From the NCBI GenBank assembly GCA_905221605.1, contig CAJNDS010000240.1:129420-189915 (forward strand): DNA of 60,496 nucleotides, written 5' to 3'. Of the stretch, positions 33,101-45,100 are shown one piece after another (within the stretch, counting starts at the first letter, position 1; every line of letters starts with the position of its first letter). Origin of the DNA: Symbiodinium natans (taxonomy: Eukaryota; Sar; Dinophyceae; Suessiales; Symbiodiniaceae). The notes beneath the pieces were generated by a model. The model was not told where the DNA came from. It saw nothing but the letters and a program-made list of their open reading frames with translations, and did not search any database. The translations under genes were made by a program, and so were the position numbers.

Positions 33101-36100
33101 ATTAACGACTTCTCTGTATTTAGGGTCGTATCGTGCCACTGATGTGTTAAAATGTTTGTTAAAATCCTCTGCTCTCGTTAATAGTCTCTTCTTTCTTAAC
33201 TCTTCTCGCGTTAATTCTTGATTTGCTTCTTCCTCTCTTTCCCTTCTTTCATTTCGTGCTCTCTCCATATCCTTACCTGCCTCTGACGCTAGATACTTTC
33301 CCGCTCCTGTGTTTAAATTATTAATTCTTCCTCGTCCTTGTAAAGCATCTTCTAGAATGTTTGTTATGCCACCTCGCCCGTCTTGAAAACCTCTTAACGC
33401 TTGTTGTTCCATCGTTGCCTCTCTCGCTATCCCACCTCCTGCTCTTGCTGTTTGTAACCCTCTTAATATTTCCGCTACTCTGACGCCTACATTAACACCT
33501 GCCATTAATTATAATATTAATTATAAATTTTCTAACATTAATTAATAATGCTATCAAATCGTAAATTGACTTATTCAAAAGTGTTTGTAGATAGTGGAGA
33601 AAGACTGCCTCAAAGCAACTCAAGTAGTGACTTTGTAATTGAATTAAATGAAAACTTAGAAACCTTCCCAAATACCGTTATGTATGTAACAGATGAAGTA
33701 ATACCTCAAAGTTATTATACTACCCCTGAAGGATTTTATCAATACTTTTACTTAATATTGTATAAAACTAGCACTGGTGAAATTGAAAGGTTTTGTAAGA
33801 TTGACGTTAAAAATCAGGTCTTCTTTGCCTCACAATTAATCGCTAATATTATAACACAACTTAATGCCTTAAATAGCGACATTCAAGCGGACTTATTTAC
33901 TTCATCTTATGACAGCGACCAAAGAAACGCCGTAATAACAATAACACTTAACACCTTTAGTTTTAAAATTCCTACTGATGAAGAACTAAAGGGCATCTTA
34001 TGGCACAATACAACACCCAGTGACCCGTCTTATATAATTGATGACCCAATGAGTATTAACAAACTAATAGGCAATTATGAAATTAAAGCAATGACCAACA
34101 CATCATGGACAAGTGGTTTATTTAATCTCAACCCTTTCAACTCGGTTTATATCATTTGTAGCGAGTTAAGCGACTACCACTATTCGGCGCCTAATAGTTT
34201 TTCAAACGCCATCATAAAGAAAATTAACATGATGTATAATGTCGGAGGCGTTACGGTTTCAAGCTCACCTCCTTTGATGAACGATTTTATAGATGTTAGC
34301 AACAGAAGTTTTAAGCGCTTACGATTTAGAATAACCGATGCGAGGGGCAAAACAATAGACTTTCACAATACCCCAATAAGTTTTAGTCTCCTCTTTGTAA
34401 ATTTATAAATCAAACAAGGTAACAATATAAGCAGTATCTTTAAGTATCTATTTTATTTCCATTTCATTAAAAATAGAAATAATATAGAATAATATATAAG
34501 ATGAGTGATGAAGTTATTAAAAATGAAGAAGTCACCAATATAGTAAATGAAGAAGCACCCGAACCACAACCAGAGGTTAAAACAGTTGATGTTAAAGAAG
34601 AAGCTCCCAAAGAACCAGAACAAGAGTTTAAAAACAAAACGGACAGGATGAAAAACAAAAAGGTTAATTGTAAAGACTGCGGAGCAAACTTAACGCTAAA
34701 GACTTTAAGATACTCACATAAATGCTCAAAAATTGAAGACAAACCGATAAAACCAAAACCGAAGACAAAGGCTAAACCAAAGGCAGTACAAATACAACAA
34801 CCAACATACGCAAACGAAATTATACATAATGAAGTTATACATAATGAAGTTATACCACAGGAAAGCGAACCGGCGTATTTACAACAGGTTAAACAACAAG
34901 TAAGAGCACCAGAACCGCCACCAGTTATTAAATCACCACAAGAAATTATTAACGATAATTCTAAACTGATACAACAAGAGTATATGAATAAAAGAAGAGA
35001 GAAGGCAAATGCCTTAACGCAGAGTATGTTTGTAGGAGGATTAAGAAGTAAAAGGCGATAATAATAAAATCTAAAGTAAATATATAATGTTTTCTAGGAA
35101 GTATAATAAAAAGATGAAAAAGAAACAGCACCCTGATGATGTTAAAGGTTTTAAGATAAGCACATCAACTAAACAATATAGCCCTTTTGAACTTCAAGAT
35201 ACAAGATATTTAGAACACTTAAGAGACCATATGAAATTAAGAGAGAGTTACGAGGGTAGTCTTCTTAAAAGACATGAACTGTTAGAGAGTAACAAGCGTA
35301 AGAACTACCAACAAGAGTTAGACCGTTTAATGAATGAACTACATAGACCGAACTTACCACATTCAAGTATAGAGCATATGAAAAAGCGAATTGAAGAACT
35401 TAAAAAATTAACCGTTGTTTAAATAAAAATATTAATCTAAATATATTTATATAAACTAATGACAACTAAAACAGCAAGATTTGAGTTAATAAACCCTTAT
35501 CAAAAATATGGATTGGAACGAAAACCTACATTCAACGAGATTTTAGGTTTAATCAGTGAAGACCAAAAACTGTTAAGACCGTTCCCAGACAGAACGGCAA
35601 CGCAATTTAGGAACAGTCCGCAAGGTAGTTTCTTTGATGGTGCCGACCACGTTGAATTACTAAAGGAACAACAAAACCGAATAATGGATAGACAAATGCG
35701 TCAGATGATGCTACAACGACAGTCACAACAAAACGGACAAACATTTCATTTAGAGCAACACCGTGGCAATTCAGGAAATGCTACACCCATTGAAACAGTT
35801 CAAGGCGACTCGGGAATGGTTACGCCACAATCAATAGGTTCAGATGTAGATTTTAGAACATACCTATTCAGAGACGCCGAGCAAAGAAGAAGACGAGACG
35901 AACAACGACAACAAGAGGTGGGACAACGCCATAGTCAAGCAGTAAATAGGTTAAACGACACACTTACTCGTAACATGTTAAATCGTGGATTTACAGGGTT
36001 ATTAGATATGCCAGAACTTGAAGAAGTCACTCAACCAGCTGAAGGAGAACCGTCAGACGATGAACTTATACCAGCAGAAGATACAGTTAGACCTTATCAG

Positions 36101-39100
36101 AAGAACATACAGTATTTTAATAATGACATTGAAGCAATGAAACAAAATGAAAGACTAAACTATACTGACTTACTTTTCCAACTTTACGTGAGGGGTAGAT
36201 TAACGGACGAAATTAACAAACGAGTTGATGAATTACCAGATGAAATTACTAAAAAGACGTATTTATTAACAATTGTTTCTGACTTAATCGGTGATGGAAC
36301 CGGTGAGAATAACTGGCAGATTGGGATTGAAAGTAACTTATTACATTCTAGAATTAAAGAATGGCGTCAAATACAAAGAGGTGGTGGGAGAGGAATGCTT
36401 CGTCAATTCCTAGCGAGCGCGGGGTCGGCGGCATCATCTGCGCTTTCGGCAGGATTACAAGAAGTAGGAAAGGGTGTAGTAAAGGGAGCAATAGGTGCGA
36501 TGACAGGAACTTAAATTTTTCTTATCTTATAATATATGTATAAACGACTAAATTTATATAAAGATAAACTACCAAAAAGGAAAAGGAGAGCATCCGATGA
36601 TGATGTTTATATTAAAGGTATGTATAACCCATTTTTAGACACTACAGGTTATGAAGTTGAAGATATACGAGAAAGTGGCATAACAACAGCAGATAAGGGA
36701 GTTTTAGCAGACTATCCAGATTTTGAAGGTATAGGGTGGATATTTGATAGTGAAATTAAAGATTATGAAAGTTTGTTAAAGGATAGAAGAAACAAAATGA
36801 CACAAACATTTAGGTATATGCTGAAACAGAACAGTATCTCATCGCCATCGGACGCTTCGCATAACTCGCGAGGCATTCGCGAACCGTCAGAACCTAGTTC
36901 AATGCCTAGCGGGCTACCTAATAATGTCAGTCGTAGTAGTTCAAGTCAGTCATCACAACCACAACAAAGAAGTCAAATTATGGATGATTTAAGAAGGTTG
37001 AGAGAGTTTTTTAGTTTTGGTGGTGGTGCTAATGAAGATGAAGAAGAGGAAGAAAATGAAGAAGCGCAAGCAAGTAATAAGAATAATCCAACGCCTCCAC
37101 ATTCTAGTAGTTCATCTTCATCGTCAAGGCGTTCAAGTAATCCAGCACTACCAGTTTATCAAACAGTAACACCACCGCAAAGTGTAAGAAGTTCGCCACC
37201 ACAAAGTGTAAGAAGTTCGCCACCTCACAGCATCCATAGTTCAAGAAGAAGTAACAACAGCGCGCGACCATCAACAGTTTTAAGTAGTTCAACAAGCGTA
37301 GCATCAACAATAGATTATGGTTTTAATCAATAAAAAGAAATAATTATTAAAAACTTTTTTTTAGTAATTATTTCGCCGAGCAATTACATAACTTACACCA
37401 AGCCTCGCAGTTTTCTTTATAATGCGGGACTTCGTTGTTTAGTCTCTGAGCAGTTATATTATTAGTTAAGTATCCGTTACTTTTATCAAACTGAAAGCGA
37501 CAACCGCAGTTCTGGCAGTTTCCGTTTAACCTCTTCATAAACCATTCGGCATCAACATATTTAGTCTCATCTATCTTTCTATTCTTCGCCTCATCCTGTA
37601 GCTTATAGTTTTTAATTTTATTTGTTAAATATCGGTGTAGATTTTCTTCGTTTAGCTCTCCATTGTTAGTAGCACCTTCATAAAACAAAACATCATTAAA
37701 ATCAGTGCTTCTCGTTAAGGCGCACCATATCCATTCACGGCTTACTAAATACGACTTCTCCCATTCGTGGATTGTTATTTTGCCTTTGATTGATGCCCCC
37801 TGCGCCGAATGGCAAGTGGCGCAGTAGTCGTATCTAAAATTATTTTCTAAAGTGTAAATGTCGGTGGTGTATCTATCTTTAGATTTTATGTTCTCTAAGG
37901 TAACTACATTGCCTGATATATTAACTATTTTAAACCGATAATTAACATTAAACTTCGTATTTCCTACCTTCTTATACTTCCGACATATTAATATCTCTCC
38001 TACTTCGTATTTATCAGTTTTGCCTAGGTTGCTTCTTATGTAGTTGGATACATATTTACATCGTATATTGGTGTATGCTATGTTCTTCTCGGACGCCATT
38101 AGGTCGGCAGTCGTTTTAAAATATTTCCTTACAAAGTCGGTTATAGGAATGCGGTTTGTCCACATGTCGTCATACATACGGTTTAAGGTGTTGCGGTTCT
38201 CATTTGCTTTTGGGTCATCTTTAGCCCCTAGCCTCTTACAAATCTTAAGCATCATATTATATTTAAATATTTGGTTGATACAGTCGTCAGCGTATTCATC
38301 GGGCTTTCTGGTATTGGTTAAGTCTTCAATCGGGGGCAGTTGCTTAACATCTCCCGCGCCTATGATAATCTTATCGGGGTGTTGCTTCACGAATTCCCTA
38401 ATCCTGTTCAATATATACAAACTGTTCATATAAATTTCATCAAACACTATACAGTTGAATTTACTATGGTCAAACTCCGGTAGTTTCTCACCGTCGCCAA
38501 CAGGAATAGCAAAGAATTTATTTGTAGTGATTGCTTCATCGTCTATATTTTGCGATAAGCTGTTCTGGGGGACTACAAACAATGTTTTATAACCTAACTT
38601 GCTGAAATGCTTCGCTATATGCGATTTACCACCACCAGCGTATTTACTTCTTATAATCAGCGGGCTATGTTGCGTGATTTGTTTTGCTATGCTTTCGGTG
38701 TCCCACTCGTCTTTAATTTCTAGTGTTTCGTTGGTATATTCTGGTATAGTTGTTAATATGTTTTCTTTCATTTTGTGTTGCTCTGTTGGTGGGATTATTG
38801 ACTTACCTTTTTCGTGTCTCCATCCACCGATGTTACCGTTAAATGTGATTGCTTTCTTGGCCTTACTTAAGTGCTCGTGCCTAATTATAAAGGCATCTGT
38901 TTTAATACTCCATACATCAACATCATTATTTATTAATTTATTATAATCCTCTTGTATTTTATGGTTATGGATTTGTAGAAGTAACTCCTTTATGTAAGTG
39001 TATCCGTTTCTTAATGCCACCCTGTCGGTCACCGTTAAGCAGTAATATTTTCTGTCCAATTCCTTGTCGTCTTCGTCGTATCCGGTGATTTTATTAATCT

Positions 39101-42100
39101 TGCCTCCTACTTCCTGCTGATAATACAATGCTTCCCGAAGGCTGTCAAAGGCAAAGCTTTTAGATTTTTTGTTCGTTCCCTTCTCTAGCAGTCCGAAATT
39201 TACATTTGCTATAAGCTTCTTGATTTTAGCATCTTCTGGATAATGGTCTGATATCTCGGTTGCCCATAGTTGTTTTCATAAGCTTCGTGTAATTCACCTT
39301 ATAGACTCTAGAAGGCTCTTTATAATGTAGGATTTCGCATTTGTCGGCGTAGTGCTTTAGAAACTTACCATAGACTAAACAGTATGTCTTATTAAAAAAC
39401 AACGCTTGTTCTTTAGGTTTAACTAAAAACAAAGTCAGTTCGTGAAACTTGCTGTAATCGTGAGCTTTGTAATTGAAATGCTTCCATATATCAAACTGAT
39501 TAAAGACGGGAATCTCGGTAATTTGGTTGAAGGCGTGGGTGTAAGCTTTTCTTACATCTATTTCGGTGGTTGTTTCGCTCATAAATCCGTATTTGTCGTA
39601 TTTCTCGGTTCTTTGGTTAAACACCTTGTAGAATTTATTTATTTCTCCCACTGGCGGGATTGTTCGGCATTCCTTAAGAATTTGAATATCAGTTTCGTTG
39701 TAATAGGATTTATGTAAGGGGTTAAACAAAGCCTTATTGAATTCATACATTGCTTTAGACATGTTGTTATAAATCTGCTCAGTCCTTACCGTTATAGTTC
39801 CATCAACGGAGCTTGTCACTAAGTTTTGTGTTTTAATCCTGTATCTTATGCTCTTCTTTTTTATGTAAAATTTGAAATACAAATCAGAAACGATACAACC
39901 AGTAAATCTCACTTGTGGCTCGTATCCTGCCAGCTTGCTTTCGTAAAACAAATGGGTTAAATCATTGCCATCGTATATTAATGTATAATCGTCTTTCTCT
40001 CTGAATTTCTTAAGGTCATTTAAGGACTGTATCATTTTACATTCAGTGGGTTCGTCATTTTCGTTTATGTGGTAATCTGGGGAAGCCTTAACCGATACAT
40101 CTTGATTCTCGCGGATTGCTACCATTTGTCGTAACATTTGTAGGTTGTCGTTTGCTGTGTAGATATGATTGTTTTTAACTAGGGCGTATAATGTTGGTAT
40201 ATGGTGGTTGTATTTAGTTGGTGAGTATTTGAATATCGGCTTTATGAATGAGTTAAATATCCTTACTTGAATGCCGTAGTGTTCAAACACCGGCACCATA
40301 TCTTGTATTGATGCCCCGTTCGTTTTAAAATCCTCTTCGGTTTTATTCATCAGTTTTAACATACTTTCTTTTGTTAATCTGTTCTTCTCTCGTCTTTTTT
40401 CGCCCATTAGCGTATCCTTATACCAATCGGTTATGGTGTTAAACCAGCACTCGTTTTCTTTGTAATGCTTTACATTTATTGCTTCCTTAAAGGTTTCAAA
40501 CTCGGGGTCTAAAGGCGTTTGAATGTAGATGTTATACATACTTAAGTTGGCGGTATTTGTTAGTTTTTCTTTTTTAGGGTCAAAATTGACATCATCATCA
40601 ACACGTTCTACACTTAGTAATTTAATACAATCAATGTAGTCCTTATGAAATTCTAACTCGTCATATGCTTCTCGGTCTGTTTGTAAGGTTTGAAACAACT
40701 TAATAAACAGTCTCGCAGTGTCCTTCTCGGTGCGAAATACCCTTTTTCTAACTATGTCCTCTATGTAATTAGTAGATTTTACATTCAATGTTTTCGGGTC
40801 TTTCCAAAAAATGACGTAGGGTCTGCCTTTGCTGTCTTTAAATGCTGTCTTGAGTTCTTTTTCCCTCTTTTCATCCTTCAGTCTGTAAAACAACGCATCT
40901 ACCGAGTAGGTGTTAGAAGTATTTCGTCTTTTGTTTTCCTTCTTTGCTTCCCGCATTCGTTGCCCGAGTGGTTCTTTGTCGTGGTGTTTGTCGTGGATTT
41001 TGTCGTATGCTGTGTTTGCTTTCGCTTTTTGTTTGTCGGTTTTTGCGGTTATAAACTGTCTGATTAAATTGTCCGCGGTGGTGAATTGGGCTATTTTACG
41101 GTCTTCATAAAAGTTAATTAGATTTTGTATTTTTTCTCTGGTGCCTTGTGTGAGGCGATTTTTGTAGTTGTCGTAGGTTGTTTGTAGTGCTCCCGTGTTA
41201 CGCTTAATATTTTTGCTCATATACAATATAATTACAATATAAATTAAATTTTCTTTTTAAATACTTTTTCTAAAGATTTTCGTGTTATGTTTAGAAACTT
41301 ATTTAAAGAAATAGTATAAATATATAGTATAGTAATATGACACATTTTAAAAGTCCCGAGGATATGACAATGGACGAGATTAAGCAACAACTGGCTTTGT
41401 ATCAGAGGCTTTATTACAATAAAAGGAAAGAAGACGAGCAATTTATGCTGAAGAAGCGCGAGGCAAGTTTAAGGCACAACCAGAAGAAGAAGCTTAAGGA
41501 ATACATAGCAGAGAATAGTTTAAGTGAAGAAGACTTAACACCAAGTCAGATTAATGAAATCATTACAGATAAGAAACCTAGCGGAAAGAAACGCGGAGCT
41601 CCCAAATACGATATGAATGAATACAAAGTGATAATGCCTAATTTTGTAAAATGATGATTTAATTATTTATATTAAATCATTATTTTTTGTTACTTATTTA
41701 TATGAGTGAGAAACAGAAAATTATTAATGATGTATATTTTGATAGAGCCGGTTATGGTTCAAAACAAAGGACATTAAGCGAAGCACGGGAGAAGGACAAA
41801 ACCATAACAATGGCAGATATAAACGAGTTTTTTAGAAAGAATGTTGAACAAAAAAGAAAGCCGGTAGGCCAAAACAGTTTTATCGCCCCTCATTCCGCAT
41901 ATGAGTATCAAATGGATTTGTTTTTTATAAACGATTTAGATGAACAAAAGTTTAGGGTAGGTGTTTTGATGATTGATATTTTTGATAAATTCATGTATGT
42001 AGTGCCGATAAAAAGCAAACAAGAAGGAGACGTGGCGAGTGGAATGATTGAATGTTTAAATAAGATGGGTAAGAAGCCTCAATTAATTTATACGGACGAT

Positions 42101-45100
42101 GAAGGCGCATTGAACAAGGAGGCAATACAAAAGTATTTGAAGGATGAAAACATAGAACATCATAGAACGAGGGCGCACCCAAATTTTAGCGAAAGAGCCA
42201 TCAGAACTTTTAAAGATATGTTGTATAGGAGAGTTGAAGCAGATGAGAAAAAAGGAAAACAAAACATCCAATGGCCAGACTACATATTAGAAATATTATT
42301 GACCTATAATAATCAAATGAAGCACTCGGCCACAGGATTTACGCCGAAAGATGCCCGAAAACCCAGTAATCAATTCAAAGTGAAACTAAATTTAACGATG
42401 AAGGGCAAAAAGAACCGCGTTTATCCTGAACTAAATGTAGGAGATGAGGTTAAAATATTTAGGAAGCGAAAACCAAATGAAAAAGAAAGAGTGAGCAACT
42501 GGTCACAGAATATTTATACCATAGAAAGTATTGAAAATAAGTTAGGGCAAAATTATTACAGAGTTGAAGGTAACGATAGGCAGTATCTTCGTTTTGAGTT
42601 GTTAAAAGTTTAAAATCTATGGAGTATGTAGAGTATGTGTTTTCGCTATAGTTTCGCAACCATAACATTATTTTTTCTTATAATGTTATGTTTGTAGCCA
42701 TCCTAAACCCTAAAAGTCACTACACCCGACGTGTCAAAATTGATTTTGGCGTTTTTTTGCTTTCTGCTTGTTTTTGTATGGGTTTTGCCTATATTTTGAA
42801 GGTGTTTTCGTTTTTTCGTCATATCAAACCCTAAAATTTCAAGCTTATCTTCATTTTGTATTTAGATTTTTGATGGTTTTATGCTTTTTATGATTTTTTA
42901 TTTGTAAAAATATATGTAAAACAACCAAGGCGCTGGCAGTCGTAGAGGTCGGGCAGTGCGAGGGGCTCGGTGCTGTAGCGCTCGTAGTCGGTGTAGTCTC
43001 CTTCAGGCGGGGGAAGTGGGAGGCATTGGGGGCGAAGTTTTGAAACTTCTACCCAACTCTGCGGACACATCACATTGGCCGAAAGTTTTTTCGCTTCAGC
43101 GCTGACTGGCCGATACCGAAAGTTTCTGAGCACACACAAGAAACGAGCATCCACAACGCTCGGCGAGCATATAGCGACAGTGTTTGAGCATATGTTAATG
43201 CATGCCGAGCATATGTTGATGCCTACCGAGCATATGTCAACGCCCGCCGAGCATATGTCAACGCCCGCCGAGCATATGTCAACGCCCGCCGAGCATATGT
43301 CAACGCCCGCCGAGCATATGTCAAGTCCCGCCGAGCATATGTTGATGCTCCCTGAGCATATGCTCTACGACGATGCGCGTCTAATCTGCCATTGTAGCAT
43401 GCCCACCTGAACCCAGCGACTGCTGGTGCTTCTTCACAAAACATCATTCACTGCTTCGCGGATGAGGCGGAGGGACGTGTTGCCATCATCATCTTTGAAT
43501 TTGGCGGACACATCAGCGACGACCATCTTGCGGAAGTTCTCCATAGCCGCAGTGATGCGGTCGTTGGCTTCGACAAGGGCGCAGAACTCAGGCAGGAACT
43601 CGCACAACTGCTGGAGCTTGGAGGCACTGACAGCGCGCCCAGACGCGAGGAAGTCCTTCAACTTCGTCACGCCCGCGACGTCAAGGGATTTCACGCCAGC
43701 AATGAAGTCACAAGTGTCACTGTTGCTGATGGTCATGGCCGAGTTGAAAGAAGCCTCGTAGATGGTGCGGTCATCGTTGGTCGTCTTCTTGTGCTTCAGC
43801 ACGGTTTTGATGACCTTGGGCTTCTCTGCTCCGCCACCGCGAAGACGCAACCCAATATACACTCTCTGCCCGTCACCTCCAAGTTTGTGACCGTCAGGAA
43901 CAGCGGCGTGGGTGTTTTTCCGATTGGAAAGGAAGAAGCTGTCGTAGTCTAGCAGCGCCTCTCCGTTTGACCTTTGCTTGTGGTGAATCTTGAGAAGGAC
44001 GTCGCTCTTGAGCGTCCCAACGTCCATCTCATCCACCATAACAGGGATGTCAAACAACCAATCGCCGCTCAGGGTATAGACGCTTAGGGGTGCCACCTTG
44101 TCGGTGCTGTAGAAATCGGTTGCCGAACAAGCATGCCGTAGAAGCTGGCGACCTCTGTGCTGTGCTCAATGTAGTAGGCGTCGTCGTCAGAGTTGTCGTT
44201 GCCGGTGTTCTCCTTGTTGGCCATTGCTCCTTCAATCATCAGATGAATCTGTAGTCCTTCGTGGATGTTGGTCTCGCAGGCGAGGTTGTTGTCGGGGAGC
44301 TCCTCGCCGATGTCCTTTGGCACGGTGTCGCCAACCGCGTAGGTGGAGAACTGCCACAAGTGGAGCTTCGCGACGTCAAAGCCCTTGATGTCAGCAATCT
44401 TCTCCTTCAGGTTCAGGATGGTGTCGCCATCGTCAATCGGCAACTCAAAGATGTCCGTGACGACGCGGTCTTCACCAAAGACTGTCACCCAAGTAGCAGG
44501 CTCAGCGTCGCTCTCCTCGCTGTCATCGGCGTCCAAGGGCACGTTGTAAATGGCGGGGCGCGGGAAGCTTCCAAGCAAGGCATCCACCAAGGCACGCTTT
44601 GTTTTTACACTCCCATCGCCTCCGAAGTGATTGACCAAGCTGCGCACCTCGGGGATGGTGAGCGTGTCTGCCATGGCACGGGTGAGCTCCTCGGGCATTC
44701 TGTTGCGAAGGCCTGCCCACTCCATGACCATGGCAGGGTAGATGAGCATCGGGTAGTAGATGTCACCGTTCTGGATGATAAGGAGCTTTTCCTTACCAGT
44801 GCGGACGTTGGTATCCATCAGCTCAGGGATTTCCACACCACGAGCTCGGATTTGACCCCAAGTTCTGTTGATGTGCTGGCAAACGCGGTCTTTGTCAGGA
44901 CGCCTCCCACCAAAACTCATTCTGATGCCCAACTGGCGCGTCATGGCGTGGAGCTGGTCAATGCTCGCTTCCTTCAACTCATCAACAGTCGGAACATCAT
45001 CAGGCGGGGTGTTCTCCAGAACCTCAAAGCTCAACACTTCACTCGTGCTAAAGACGCACTTCACGATGCCTTCGGGACGACGAATGAACCACAGCATGGC

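Noticed and set aside
41702-42613. Integrase as part of an LTR retrotransposon
   Set aside because: No reverse transcriptase, RNase H, gag or LTRs are present. The gene lies between viral replication genes and a Polinton-type inverted repeat.
43165-43374. Possible CRISPR-like array of regularly spaced repeats
   Set aside because: There are no unique spacers; whole 21-bp units are repeated head to tail. It is a minisatellite in a eukaryotic locus.
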